Notes: generated by a model from the sequence alone, not told the origin. 54,769 nucleotides of DNA from Methanobacteriota archaeon (GCA_009937025.1 JAACDG010000070.1:1-54769), one strand, 5' to 3'. Positions 7,801 to 17,328 are shown, numbered from the stretch's first letter. Numbers and translations: made by a program.

Positions 7801-9837
7801 AACTTTAATCCGTTCGACATTGTTGATGGTATCAGCAACACCACCTGTTGTCGAAAAGCCAGATGTGAAATCGTTACCAAGCCACTCGTTTCCAGATGGG
7901 TCAACGAGAATCAAATCCAAGTCATTCACCAATCGAGAATTCGCTTGAGCAGCGTTTGCACTCCCCTCCTCATCAGACCATACCAGCGTCATATCAATTC
8001 CATGACTTGGGTCAAGAGTAAATGCATAGAGTAATCCAAATCCAGCATCCAATTGTTTGTTGTGATCGATGAAAGTATCCAGAGGGGTTGCTCCATCCAT
8101 TGGTAAAACCGTTCTTTCAAGGTCGATTTGACCCCATCCTTCGAGAGCGTTTGGAATATCAGGAGCTCCCAAATCCGTTGCTCCATTGATGACAACTGCT
8201 TTGATTAAAGCTGCAGAGGGGGAGTTAATTCCCAGTTCCTCGCGCAAGAATTCACGCACAAGTGCTGTTGCTCCTCCAGCAATGGCAGTCGCATGTGAAG
8301 AACCAGAGAGCGACATGTAAAGACTACTACCGTCGGAATGTGTACCTGTGCCACATCCAAATCCAGTGGGGGATTTGGCTTCTTCTGCAAGTCCCGAACA
8401 AATGTCCATTCCCGGGGCAACAATGTCAGGCTTAATTCGACCATCGAGGCTTGGCCCTTGGCTCGAGATATTAGAAACACTGCCGGTTAATGCACCGGTA
8501 TGAGTTGTCCCAACTGCAAGAACGTTTTTCGCGGTTGCTGGAGCAGATACTTGAGACGACCCTTGGCTACCCCGGTCTCCAACTGAGAAGAGAGGTAGAA
8601 CAGTATTTTTGTCACTTACAAGCAAATCTACAGAACGTGAATCAGCGGTATAATGCCCATAATTTCCATTTGAGCCCCAAGCATTGATGGCGATACGAGC
8701 AGTTTTCTGTTCTGCATCGTTAAGTAAGTCGTAGATTGAACCAAGCCGACCAAAAACTCCGGTTGGGTCGTGTTCAAGTGCATACATGACGAGGTTAGCA
8801 GCAGGTGCAATACCTTGTGCTGATGTATCACCTGAGCCATCTCCAAGAGCGGAAAGAGTAACGTGGGTTCCATGCCCAGTATTGGTATCGGACGGTGAAG
8901 GGTCAAGTCCAAATTGGGTGTAAACACCTGCAACTCGACCGACGATATCAGGGTGATCTTGGTCCAACCCTGTATCTGTAATGGCAATTGTTTCACCAGA
9001 GCCGTCAAGAGTGAAAGGCGCATTTGTGGCGATACCAGTTTGGCCAATTATAGCACCAGCAACTGCATTGTGCAGGACAAGACCCGTTGTTGGCTCGGTC
9101 CAAATAATACGACCATCGTGCATGATATTGTTGAGAAGAAGTGATTGGAATTGAGAGTCAAAGTGTATTTCACACAATCCTACACCGCACCATGCCTCAT
9201 TCGCACCCATTTTGACTAAGTCGAGACTGAGGGTGTCAAAACCTCCGATAGCAAGGTCAGATGAAGGCACGAGTGCCAAATGGGTTACTGATGATGGTTC
9301 GAGAAGCGAGGAATGTATTCGCCAACCAGGGTGCTGTACGCCAGCCCAACGTACACGTTCATCGTTTTGTAACTCTTCAAGAGATGAGAGAGGGGGTGAA
9401 GCGAGGCGAATGAGCCAGCCTTCATCGGCAATAAAGTCCAAAGGCGTGATGGAATATTCCTTCACCAGTTGCTCAAGAACGACACCATCATGCTGATGCA
9501 ATTGAATCAATGCAAGAGCCGATTGAGCCGGGTCGTTCAGGTCCGTATATTGTGAATGCAAGTTTGGGCCATCAGAAACCAAAGGGTCAAATTCGCCGGA
9601 TTGGAGACGCAAAATCCCACTTGATGGACGCAATTCTACATCCAAAATGGGGATAGGTTCTGCTCGGTTCCAAAGAGTTGTAGCAAGTTCAAGGCGTTCC
9701 GATTGTGAAGTCTTGTTTGGCTCATCGAGTTGTAAATCCAAGACAGGAGTTGGCTCGGATTGGAGAACTGGACTTAGAGAAGTCAGTAACAGCAAGAAGA
9801 GCATCAAAACTGGGCGCCGCATTTCTTGCATGGTCAT
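4888..9837 (-). CDS. Giant membrane-anchored subtilisin-like serine protease
   Basis: This is a 1,649-residue exported protease of the S8 subtilase family. It has an N-terminal signal peptide (Leu-rich core about 8-25) and a propeptide-like region. The catalytic domain has Asp in ITDTGLDQDHPDI (about 290), His in GHGTHV (about 322) and Ser in SLSGSSHAT (about 515). A beta-sandwich about 590-710 resembles the C-terminal domain of KP-43-type subtilases. Several Ig-like/CARDB-type beta domains follow with NxS/T sequons. One membrane span lies near 1470-1500. A Pro/Met-rich cytoplasmic tail ends in GLPEGWTMEQWQHYG. Start codons at 9837, 9831 and 9822 are all possible. The likely role is degrading or processing proteins at the cell surface. 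Its tail motif recurs in two other proteins of this window. Confidence 0.88.
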   Translation of the reverse strand: MTMQEMRRPVLMLFLLLLTSLSPVLQSEPTPVLDLQLDEPNKTSQSERLELATTLWNRAEPIPILDVELRPSSGILRLQSGEFDPLVSDGPNLHSQYTDLNDPAQSALALIQLHQHDGVVLEQLVKEYSITPLDFIADEGWLIRLASPPLSSLEELQNDERVRWAGVQHPGWRIHSSLLEPSSVTHLALVPSSDLAIGGFDTLSLDLVKMGANEAWCGVGLCEIHFDSQFQSLLLNNIMHDGRIIWTEPTTGLVLHNAVAGAIIGQTGIATNAPFTLDGSGETIAITDTGLDQDHPDIVGRVAGVYTQFGLDPSPSDTNTGHGTHVTLSALGDGSGDTSAQGIAPAANLVMYALEHDPTGVFGRLGSIYDLLNDAEQKTARIAINAWGSNGNYGHYTADSRSVDLLVSDKNTVLPLFSVGDRGSQGSSQVSAPATAKNVLAVGTTHTGALTGSVSNISSQGPSLDGRIKPDIVAPGMDICSGLAEEAKSPTGFGCGTGTHSDGSSLYMSLSGSSHATAIAGGATALVREFLREELGINSPSAALIKAVVINGATDLGAPDIPNALEGWGQIDLERTVLPMDGATPLDTFIDHNKQLDAGFGLLYAFTLDPSHGIDMTLVWSDEEGSANAAQANSRLVNDLDLILVDPSGNEWLGNDFTSGFSTTGGVADTINNVERIKVAPGVLTASGQWQVKVMHRGGTTQSFGLVLVANATSNPQSDLATYNGSIVPSSQEPLKNDLITLQLGWINQGTLSSGTFHVTLEDLTTNETLFDADRPGLGPGIVDSFLLQHQFTSTGTHSLRLSIDTLNQVPEMNDGVNGVNNNVWTQDIEVTALGVRVVALDASGIAPTTPEARADSAMKVFDVLNDTGIDIPIHILHEGTGQQSVTLSVTNVQMPQPGRPDFLLAPEDYWTKTVSEIGPYIVEGQGEEGDFKMLTVHLENEYADLSDSSAPRYARAGTFVVDIIARYQAQPTVSHTQRVTIVVPEVNAVNIGAAGISGLSAAPGDSTGFVISVMNIGNTPGQYVVSCTSENRWQVMLGSSNSSTLEFEPLNIKESLPMYIRIFVPPVSNGAPVSGSTDTVTCWVNSQNDAEMNFTQSVDVLVLPQESFEGDLYDDLGPIGPSAINRNCMVDTGEQVSLNLTVENTGNTAIDLDVIIQPSNPLWPIQVKYQDQLDSRQISLTLAGGEVTTVNFVLGVPPVAEEGETNNFVIRTELNAQQFVSNTTVLKVKDDLSMELTGPESGVIETVISSDFSFGEFNVTNTGNAPLTLNWSNGLAPDGWTVGFANPSNYLEPRENRTVRLGFIPPANAPATSEAFELVVTASGYNDGRMIQYSVSVKVSVLASSFANITVEDASITPFILVSREETVRQNIVIRNDGNVPLSGDVLSEVLDADGNLSKAWSVSCTPNNVDSIAVGEVLILVVELTPSENAQKGKVMTTITLNSGDSVYGTLSIESSVDSATGTKGLFSFLPLYLSLPLVGVVIIGAVVLALRMKKSGELTDSGEELVAPDAFVNPDHLGTRRDDALDIGYAVDEIASGEVSSDEIAAALAQSLQMPLPTAPAAVPMGLPPGAASLKPLPMPQGLPPAGMPPKALPLLPIPQPMPMPTPVALQEPAPSIGPPLPASGLPEGWTMEQWQHYGQQWLDRQ

Positions 9838-9895
9838 TCGTACTACCCTGCCCTTTTCAAAACGCCCCTTGGCTGTGCCCTATGGGGCACACAAA

Positions 9896-10933
9896 TCAAA
9901 GATTATTGTACTTTGAAATCGCTGCATCAGTTTTGTTTACTGAAACCAACCAGTCCTCTTCAATTCCGGTCAAGGCCCGAATGGCATCGACATTTTCAGG
10001 AATTACATCAGATTCCTGGTGAATGGCTTGGAAATAGTACAATGTATTCCCTTCGAGTTTAACTCCGTCTTCCCAGATGAAAATTTCATGCAAGTCGCCC
10101 CATTTTCGCCCAATATCTCGAGCAAATTCCATCACTTCTGCTGTCGTGGTAATTCCAGTCTCAGCCCCGTTCATAATGACTAAACGTGGATTGCTTGACC
10201 ACATTTTGAGAATTGATTCAGTCGTCAGCCCATGACCCTCAGGCAAACTCGCCGTAATCACGTGAACGTGCATGATTGTCGTTGGAACAGCAACTGCCAT
10301 TGAATTAATTTGAATTTCTGGCTTCACAGTCATCACATCCGGACCATGGTGCGATGGCACTTTGAGGACAGGCTTGATAGCATTAATCGGGCCTTTGCTT
10401 GAGTCTCCGGGATCTGCGGCTCTCCGAATCATTGTGCATTCAACTTTCAGTTCGCCACAGTGCTCATACAATGGAACCAATGTTCGAGAGAGTCCAGTGG
10501 TATTGCAGGAAACAACACGAGTACCTTGCACATTCAAATTCTCCCTATGGTTTGCAGATGAGGTGTATGACATACCAGTCATTGCATGTTTCTCACCACC
10601 TTGGAATATCCACTTAACGCCTGCTTGGTCATAGGTTTCCTTGTTTGAAGCACCGACTTTTCCAGGTGAACAGTCGACAACAATGTCTGCAATTTTGAGT
10701 AAATCGGATAATCCCCCATGACATGTGTATCCTGCATCTGCGAAAGAAGCGATTCGCTCTGCATCATCGAATGTGCAGTAAAGCGGGTAGCCTTTACGAA
10801 CTGCTAAGTCGCAACCAAACGCTGGACGTGTTTTAGTAACTCCCACAATTTCCATATCGTCTTGAGCGTCGACTGCATCTGCAACTCGCTTTCCGATTGT
10901 ACCGTATCCGTTAATAGCCACCTTGATTGTCAT
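9896..10933 (-). CDS. gap: Archaeal type II glyceraldehyde-3-phosphate dehydrogenase
   Basis: This enzyme oxidises and phosphorylates glyceraldehyde 3-phosphate to 1,3-bisphosphoglycerate with NAD(P)+, or runs in reverse for gluconeogenesis. The Rossmann fingerprint AINGYGTIGKRVADAV opens the protein. VDCSPGKVG and FQGGEKH are typical of the archaeal family. The nucleophilic cysteine sits in SCNTTGL near residue 142, as in characterised archaeal enzymes. The length (345) is normal. The ATG at 10933 is chosen because it sits directly before the first beta strand; a TTG at 10942 adds three residues. It is transcribed divergently from the GXGXG gene. Confidence 0.95.
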   Translation of the reverse strand: MTIKVAINGYGTIGKRVADAVDAQDDMEIVGVTKTRPAFGCDLAVRKGYPLYCTFDDAERIASFADAGYTCHGGLSDLLKIADIVVDCSPGKVGASNKETYDQAGVKWIFQGGEKHAMTGMSYTSSANHRENLNVQGTRVVSCNTTGLSRTLVPLYEHCGELKVECTMIRRAADPGDSSKGPINAIKPVLKVPSHHGPDVMTVKPEIQINSMAVAVPTTIMHVHVITASLPEGHGLTTESILKMWSSNPRLVIMNGAETGITTTAEVMEFARDIGRKWGDLHEIFIWEDGVKLEGNTLYYFQAIHQESDVIPENVDAIRALTGIEEDWLVSVNKTDAAISKYNNL

Positions 10934-11064
10934 GGTTCTCAATATACCTGCCTTTGAAGACCCTCTATTAACACATCGTTGAAACGGTGAAAAATATCAT
11001 GGCGGTTTTAACGCTCATACGAAACCTCAATAATTCTACATTTGACACGGGAGGCTATTTGGAT

Positions 11065-12669
11065 ATGGAGCAACAGCCGAGCATCATGGCCGAACCACGA
11101 GAGGTTGTTGAACGCTCTTTCAATATCAACAAGAAACTCGGCCCCAGATTGATTGAAGCAGCCAAACAGGATGCAATTCTTCGCATTGGTTGGACCAGTG
11201 CAGGGGACCCGGTTCCGAAGAACGGAGAACTTGGCCTATGTCCGAACTTGCCTGCAGGTTCTCGAATGCGTGCCCTTGGAATTCTCGGCTCTTGGGTCGC
11301 TGCTTTTGGTAGCGGCGGTCGATTCACAATACAAGGCGATGTAGGTTCTTTCCTCGGTGCCGGAAATCGTGGAAATATCATCGTGTGTGAGCAGCTCGCA
11401 GGAAATTACACGGGTTATGCAATGCGTAGCGGAGAAATTAGTGTATTGGATGGTGTTGGCGATGATGCGGGTGCTATGATGAGTGGTGGATTGTTAATGA
11501 TTCGAGGTTCTGTTGGCGACCGTGTTGGAGGTGGAATGAAAGATGGAATCATTGTCATCCATGGAGATGTTGGCCGCAACCCAGGCGCTGGTATGACCGG
11601 TGGGAAAATTATCATCAATGGCCGATACCCAAGCCGACTTCCTTCAGGGGTAGAACAAAGACTTCTCACAGCTGCAGAAGTCAAATCAATTAATTCTCAA
11701 CTCGGAAATGAAGATATGGAAATTCCAAAAGATGCTGCATGTTTGGTGCCTTCAGAACGTCTTTACATCGAGCAAACTGAAATTCCAGTTTCTTCATCAG
11801 ATTTGTCAAGCATAGGTTTGGTTGCTGGAGATTTGCATCATACAGCACCTTACCAAACCTGCGACATTGCTGTATTGATACCTGAAAAGAGTGAGGAAAA
11901 AGACCCACTCGCATTCCCTTTACCGCTTCTCCCAGTAATTTCGAGTGGTGAATTGCTCCATCCCGCCAATCAAGAGGAATTCGACGTTGCCCAAATTCTA
12001 GCAAAACAACCGTTCATCACTCGAGAACAACCACGACGAATAGATTTATCACTCATCGATACTTCTAATTTAGCAGATGCCCCGGAACTTTTGGAAAACA
12101 GCAGCGGAATGGTTGTCGACCTCGACGACTTACCTGCAATGAATTCTGAAGAAATTGATGGATTTATCGTTGCTACTCGAACCCTCCTAGGGATGAAAAA
12201 ACCTATTTCTTTCCTCAACTCAATATCAAGAGTTGAATCACTGCATGTTCGCTCGTCCCACCATGAAATTGATTTGGCAATAAGTAGAATTGAAGACGGT
12301 TCGGGCATTGCCGAGGCTGCTGCCCTCCCAATGATTGGACGGTCAACTAAATCTCATTTATCAGGCTCTGCAACTCAAACTGGAATACTCCTTGGACTCT
12401 CAGCCAGTGGTCAAGATTTAGCAATTTTACGGGCTTCCGGCATCGAAATGATTTGCTGTGAAGTCCCTATGCAGGACCCTCAAGATTTAGCACATTGGCT
12501 ACAGAGTGTTGGAGATGAATTAACGGCTATTCTTCGACGACTTGGCTTAGATTCTATCGAACAACTTCAACGCCAACATCTACGGGCCCTTGACTACGAA
12601 ACCGCTTCTATCAGTGGATTGCGTCTCGTTGGATATGACCGGCCATTGCCACACTGGTTCGCACGCTGA
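11065..12669 (+). CDS. GXGXG-domain protein with degenerate glutamate-synthase FMN-like region
   Basis: From the ATG at 11065 the protein has 534 residues. That start is chosen because GGGAGG lies 9 bases upstream; in-frame GTG and ATG codons at 10987 and 10999 lack such a site. Residues about 60-190 are a right-handed GXGXG beta-helix, as in the C-terminal domain of glutamate synthase large subunit and in FwdC. Repeats such as GDVGSFLGAG, GVGDDAGAMMSGG and GDVGRNPGAGMTGG are visible. The region about 300-530 resembles the end of the glutamate synthase FMN barrel (DGSGIAEAA, GLSASGQDLAILRASG, then a helix like LTAILRRLGLDSIEQL). The usual FMN and Fe-S cysteine signatures are not seen, so catalysis is doubtful. 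It lies 9 bases before pheT. The function is uncertain. Confidence 0.7.
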   Translation: MEQQPSIMAEPREVVERSFNINKKLGPRLIEAAKQDAILRIGWTSAGDPVPKNGELGLCPNLPAGSRMRALGILGSWVAAFGSGGRFTIQGDVGSFLGAGNRGNIIVCEQLAGNYTGYAMRSGEISVLDGVGDDAGAMMSGGLLMIRGSVGDRVGGGMKDGIIVIHGDVGRNPGAGMTGGKIIINGRYPSRLPSGVEQRLLTAAEVKSINSQLGNEDMEIPKDAACLVPSERLYIEQTEIPVSSSDLSSIGLVAGDLHHTAPYQTCDIAVLIPEKSEEKDPLAFPLPLLPVISSGELLHPANQEEFDVAQILAKQPFITREQPRRIDLSLIDTSNLADAPELLENSSGMVVDLDDLPAMNSEEIDGFIVATRTLLGMKKPISFLNSISRVESLHVRSSHHEIDLAISRIEDGSGIAEAAALPMIGRSTKSHLSGSATQTGILLGLSASGQDLAILRASGIEMICCEVPMQDPQDLAHWLQSVGDELTAILRRLGLDSIEQLQRQHLRALDYETASISGLRLVGYDRPLPHWFAR

Positions 12670-12678
12670 GGTGAAAGA

Positions 12679-14427
12679 ATGCCAACAATATCCATCGAAC
12701 AAAAATTACTGAGCCAACTTTTGGCCCGCCATGGTTTACAACATGATGTTGAACAAATGGCCTCTCAATTACCATTACTTGGCACTGATATTGATACCTG
12801 TGATGAAAGCACACTCGACATTGAGATTTTTCCCGACCGCCCCGACCTCTTGTCAGGAGAAACTCTGGCCAAAGCGATTCGGCCCTTTTTGCATGGTGCT
12901 AAAAGTGAACCAAGTCTAAACGTAGAAAAGGGTGCAATCCAAATGCACGTCGACTCAGCACTTGAACACATTCGCCCAGTCATATTGGGTGCAGTAGTCC
13001 GAAATGTCGAAACTGGAACGAATGCAGAAGAAAAAGATGAATTTATCAAAGCACTCATGGAACACCAAGAAAAATTGCATTTCGCCTTGGGACGTGGTCG
13101 TAGAAGGGCTTCTATTGGCGTACATGACCTCGCTAAAATCGCTCCACCATTCTATGTAAAAGCGGCACCAGGCTCAACCAGTTTTTGCCCCTTAGCCATG
13201 ACTGAAGAATTAACTCTAGATGAGATATTATCCACTCACCCGAAAGGAATGGATTATGCACATTTGCTTGAAGGGATGGAATCCTATCCAGTTATTTTCG
13301 ATTCGAACAACGAGGTTCTTTCCTTCCCACCAATCATCAATGGCAATCATACTACTGTAAGTCATGCTACATCCGATTTCTTCATCGATGTCACAGGCTG
13401 GGATCGTCGTGCTTGCGAATCGAGCCTCATGCTTATAGCGCTGCAATTGGCCGAACGTGGAGGTCAAATTGAATCGGTTGAAGTCTCTGGTTATGATGGA
13501 AAAATCGAACACCTCCCCATAGCACATCCAATTGAACATCAGGTCACTCAACGGCTTCTTGATGGATTATTAGGCCGAAACCTTACCGATGAAGAAATAA
13601 GTGCTTCAATCAACAGAATGGGTGGTGAATATTTGGGACGAATTCCGGCTACAGAATTCACATCAACAACCGTAACTAAAATGTCTGATGTAGTTGAAGG
13701 CGATTCAATTCTCACTTTTGCAATGCCTCGATGGAGATTTGATATCCTCCACCCGGTTGACTTGGTAGAAGATGTTGCTATTGGACATGGGTATGAGGAT
13801 TTGGGTAATGATGTACCCAAAGCACCACTTACCGCAGTACCACGTGGCGACACGCACATTCGACGCCGACTTCGAGAATCGCTCCAAGGACTTGGTTTCA
13901 TGCAGATTCAATCTTTAACATTGTCAAATGATTTTGACCAATTTGAGGCAATGCGCTGGCCACCAATGGGAGAAGTTACTCGGATTACAAATCCCATCAC
14001 AATTGACCACACATTACTTCGCCAATATCTCCTTCCAGGACTCTTCCGACTCATGGCATCAAACCGCCATCATGATTTGCCCCAAGCGGTCTATGAATTA
14101 GGAACGGTTATTCGCGACCACAAAAATGGAGATCGCTTTGCCTTCCTCGTCGCTGAACAAGGCGGAGGGTTTGCAGCAATCCGTGGACGAATTCAAGCTC
14201 TCTTAAGGGACATGGGCGCAACAGAATATACGATTAAACCATTGAAAGGTACAATGGGCCCTTGGCTTACTGGCCGTTGCGCTAAAGTCGTCATCAATGA
14301 TGTTCATGTCGGCTGCTTTGGGGAGATGGACCCCGCAGTGAGTGCACAATACGAGTTACGCGTGCCTTTGAACGGGGCCGAGTTCGACATCGTTGCTTTA
14401 CGATCTGTACTTCCAGACCCTGTTTAG
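12679..14427 (+). CDS. pheT: Phenylalanyl-tRNA synthetase beta subunit, archaeal type
   Basis: This is the beta chain of the alpha2-beta2 enzyme that charges tRNA-Phe. The 582 residues match the archaeal/eukaryotic form, which is shorter than the bacterial beta chain and lacks its N-terminal EMAP-like domain. The opening region with DIEIFPDRPDLLSGE, the B3/B4 core about 90-270 with GRGRRRASIGVHD and the DVTGWD segment, and the B5 and catalytic-like domain (PRWRFDILHPVDLVEDVAIGHGYE split around residue 355) are all recognisable. A strong GAGGTGA ribosome-binding site sits just before the ATG, 9 bases after the upstream gene. The alpha-subunit gene pheS is not in this window. The stop is tail-to-tail with the next minus-strand gene, one base apart. 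Confidence 0.95.
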   Translation: MPTISIEQKLLSQLLARHGLQHDVEQMASQLPLLGTDIDTCDESTLDIEIFPDRPDLLSGETLAKAIRPFLHGAKSEPSLNVEKGAIQMHVDSALEHIRPVILGAVVRNVETGTNAEEKDEFIKALMEHQEKLHFALGRGRRRASIGVHDLAKIAPPFYVKAAPGSTSFCPLAMTEELTLDEILSTHPKGMDYAHLLEGMESYPVIFDSNNEVLSFPPIINGNHTTVSHATSDFFIDVTGWDRRACESSLMLIALQLAERGGQIESVEVSGYDGKIEHLPIAHPIEHQVTQRLLDGLLGRNLTDEEISASINRMGGEYLGRIPATEFTSTTVTKMSDVVEGDSILTFAMPRWRFDILHPVDLVEDVAIGHGYEDLGNDVPKAPLTAVPRGDTHIRRRLRESLQGLGFMQIQSLTLSNDFDQFEAMRWPPMGEVTRITNPITIDHTLLRQYLLPGLFRLMASNRHHDLPQAVYELGTVIRDHKNGDRFAFLVAEQGGGFAAIRGRIQALLRDMGATEYTIKPLKGTMGPWLTGRCAKVVINDVHVGCFGEMDPAVSAQYELRVPLNGAEFDIVALRSVLPDPV

Positions 14428-14428
14428 A

Positions 14429-14800
14429 TTAGTATGGAGCATACGTACCATCAGACTTTTTCTGATGGGGGACTGAGTCAAATCGGCCATCGGCAAATTG
14501 TTTGTAGTGATATCCATCAGTATGATGAATCCATGTGAACTTTTCAACAGCAGCAGGGGTTGTTGCCGAATCAATGATTCCTTCATAGAATTGAGATTGT
14601 TCTTCAGCACGTTTCACAGTTGTAGCACCGTTGCCAAAAAGAGAGACTGCTGCTTTGTAATCCACTGATTCACGATGGGAATTATCCGCCAATACTTCTT
14701 GGCTGGGATCCGCATCTTTACGATAAACAATCGGTTCAGGTTCAGGTTCATCAAGCATCAGCGGTTGCTTCTTTTTCCCAAAGGGCCAAAGGGGTGGCAT
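14429..14800 (-). CDS. Hypothetical protein, small and charged
   Basis: No family is recognised for this 123-residue soluble protein. It has a Pro/Lys start (PPLWPFGKKKQPLML), an acidic linker (DEPEPEPIV), and a C-terminal part rich in Tyr, His and Asp (TWIHHTDGYHYKQFADGRFD). The ATG at 14800 is preferred. It follows GGAAAGGT directly and leaves room for the divergent signal-peptide gene at 14894, whereas an upstream start at 14932 would overlap that gene. It ends one base from the pheT stop. Confidence 0.55.
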   Translation of the reverse strand: MPPLWPFGKKKQPLMLDEPEPEPIVYRKDADPSQEVLADNSHRESVDYKAAVSLFGNGATTVKRAEEQSQFYEGIIDSATTPAAVEKFTWIHHTDGYHYKQFADGRFDSVPHQKKSDGTYAPY

Positions 14801-14893
14801 ACCTTTCCGAGATTCATCTGCTTCATGAAGACTACGAACATCTGCGATGCATACATTGAGTGATGTTGAAGTGCATGATGATATGGACGGGTT

Positions 14894-17320
14894 ATGCGCA
14901 GAGTGTTCATTGTGATGATCCTCCTGCTGCATTCAACGGTAGCGGTTGCTGTTGCAGGTGCTGATTCTTCATCGACACATCCTCGTAGCAGTGAATTGGA
15001 CGTGATTGGGCTCAACCAAATTACACTTCACCAAAATGAATTGGTAGAAGTCTTGTTCACACTGCACAACATTGGTGAAGATGATGATTTCTATTCCTTT
15101 GAACTCGAGTCGGAAGTGAGTGGCTTGAATGCAACAGGTTTGCCGCACACTAAATTCGTTGAAAGCGGATATCTTCGGCAAGTGAAATTTAATCTGACCT
15201 CTGATGCAACTACACCTTTCGGGGTGTATAATTTTTCATTGAACTTTACCTCTCAAAACGACCAAAATTGGCATCAAATCGAAACGTTTCAAGCCCTTGT
15301 GGCGCCTTATTCAAATCTCAACTTTGGGGTGTCGGGAATCTCATCATTTATCGTCACACCAGGAACAAGAACTTCTGTTGCCATGAACATTACAAACAAT
15401 GCCACATTAGAAGATGATATCACCTTCAACTTGTATTCTCAAACGGGGTGGAATTGGGGGTGGACAATGGATTCTACCGAAGGCGTCAACGCATTTGAAA
15501 CGCTCCAACCGGATTCATTGACGTATGTATTTTTGTGGATAGACGTCCCCCCAATTATCGATGGGGCTCCACTTGCAAATACTGGGCCACGATTTCAATT
15601 GAAAGCCGTATCTGGCATAGATGGTGCGATATCACAATGGTCTTTTGACCTTTTAATGGATGATTTCTACAATGTTTCTATTGATTCAGGTGGCGACAAT
15701 CTCTTGCTCAAACCTGGAGGGAATGATCGAATCCCCATCTCTGTTCGAAACACGGGTAATACGCCAAACTTGGTCAATATTACGCTGGAAGCAGTATCTG
15801 AAAATGGTGAGCCAATCGTTGGCATCCCAATCAGTGACAGAATTACATATGAGGGTTGGACAATGGCTCTTTTCGGAGGATTAGAAGGAAATATGCTCCA
15901 ACCAAATGAATCGAGAACTCTTGAAATTGGATTCCAAGCGCCACTGGAATATTCAGGGGACATCGATGTTCGTTTGCGCATCTTTGCCAGCGGTGCGCTT
16001 GCTCGAATGCAAACGATAGATGTCAGCGCATCCATTGATTGGCAGCGAAGTGGGTCTGTGCAATTGCTTACAGATTCATGCCAGTATTTGTTACCAAATG
16101 AAACGTGTGATGCACGTGTTTCAATAGAGAACTCAGGAAATGCGGTTGATAGTTATGAATTCACAATAATACAGGTACCTACATTTGTTGAAGCAGAACT
16201 TCTTCTCTCAACGACTGAAATTGAACCAAATGGTATTGTCGAACTCACTTTGCTTAACATCACTGCAAATGCATCTGCTTATGCTTTTGAATTAGATGAT
16301 GTCGTTGTAGAAATTCGATTACTTAACACAGATACTCTCGTTGGAATTGCTCGAATACCGGTAAAAATAGCTCCAGTTATCAAATGGGTATTCACCGATA
16401 TCGTTGAAGAAATTGACAACCAAGGGCGTCTATCAATCGCCATGACTCTTCGAAATGAAGGGAATACTGCTGACGGTTTATTGGTTCAATTGCAATCATC
16501 ACATTCGACAGACATGTCGTTTATTCCTCCCTTCATAGCCATCTATGAAGAAGACATTGAGTACCCTCGTTCCTTCGAAGTAAGTGATATTCCTATCGGC
16601 TATAATTTCACTGTTCGTGCTTGGGTTGATTTACCAATCGACCAACTGAGTAACGGCACGGTATGGGTTAACACGAGTGTTCGTTCACAATTTGAGCCAA
16701 GTACTCTCTTTACCTACACCTGTCAAGGGGATTACAAAGGAATACCTTGGCAAGAAACAGAGGTGGATGATTCCTTTGACTTTGCTGCTGCACTCAATAC
16801 CGGCTGGGATTTTTTCAAGGCATGGTTTTTGATGTTCTGTGCAGTTTTGTTTTCTGGAGCCATTATTTACAAATCGATTACTGCCCGTAATCAAAGGAAT
16901 CTTGAACAAAAGCAACTCGAGGAATTGTATCGTGAAAAAGAACCTGAAGTTGTTGGGGACTGGATGGATAAATTCAGTGCAACAGATAAACAAGTGCCTG
17001 AAGATACTGCTCTGAAGGTTCATCCAGACCATTTCCAGGAGGCTTTCCAAAATCGAGCAGGAACATACAAGCCGGTCAGTGAGCCGGTCAATCCTGCACT
17101 CACTCAGGCAGCCAATACGGTGTTAGATTTTCATAGTTCGAACGAGTTGCGTTCTTCAGCGGATTCCTTGCTCGAAGATATCCAATCCGGAAAAGTTTCA
17201 GTTCCGCATGAAGGGAATGAAACTCTCAAAACTACTGCACTGGATACGGATGAAACGAAATCTGTTGAATCACAATCGGTTCCTCTCCCGAACACCGAAA
17301 ATGATGACCTCGATATTTAG
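14894..17320 (+). CDS. Secreted single-span membrane protein with beta-sandwich ectodomain
   Basis: This 808-residue protein is exported and anchored. A signal peptide covers about residues 1-22 (FIVMILLLHSTVAVAVAGA). A long ectodomain made of repeated CARDB/Ig-like beta domains carries recurrent NIG/NTGN/NSGN motifs, for example ISVRNTGNTPN, and many NxS/T sequons. A membrane span lies near 630-655 (FKAWFLMFCAVLFSGAII). A helical, charged cytoplasmic tail of about 150 residues follows. The tail does not end in the GWTxxQW motif found in other surface proteins here. rnhB starts 8 bases downstream, so the two may be co-transcribed. Its ligand is unknown. Confidence 0.8.
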   Translation: MRRVFIVMILLLHSTVAVAVAGADSSSTHPRSSELDVIGLNQITLHQNELVEVLFTLHNIGEDDDFYSFELESEVSGLNATGLPHTKFVESGYLRQVKFNLTSDATTPFGVYNFSLNFTSQNDQNWHQIETFQALVAPYSNLNFGVSGISSFIVTPGTRTSVAMNITNNATLEDDITFNLYSQTGWNWGWTMDSTEGVNAFETLQPDSLTYVFLWIDVPPIIDGAPLANTGPRFQLKAVSGIDGAISQWSFDLLMDDFYNVSIDSGGDNLLLKPGGNDRIPISVRNTGNTPNLVNITLEAVSENGEPIVGIPISDRITYEGWTMALFGGLEGNMLQPNESRTLEIGFQAPLEYSGDIDVRLRIFASGALARMQTIDVSASIDWQRSGSVQLLTDSCQYLLPNETCDARVSIENSGNAVDSYEFTIIQVPTFVEAELLLSTTEIEPNGIVELTLLNITANASAYAFELDDVVVEIRLLNTDTLVGIARIPVKIAPVIKWVFTDIVEEIDNQGRLSIAMTLRNEGNTADGLLVQLQSSHSTDMSFIPPFIAIYEEDIEYPRSFEVSDIPIGYNFTVRAWVDLPIDQLSNGTVWVNTSVRSQFEPSTLFTYTCQGDYKGIPWQETEVDDSFDFAAALNTGWDFFKAWFLMFCAVLFSGAIIYKSITARNQRNLEQKQLEELYREKEPEVVGDWMDKFSATDKQVPEDTALKVHPDHFQEAFQNRAGTYKPVSEPVNPALTQAANTVLDFHSSNELRSSADSLLEDIQSGKVSVPHEGNETLKTTALDTDETKSVESQSVPLPNTENDDLDI

Positions 17321-17328
17321 GTGAAGTC

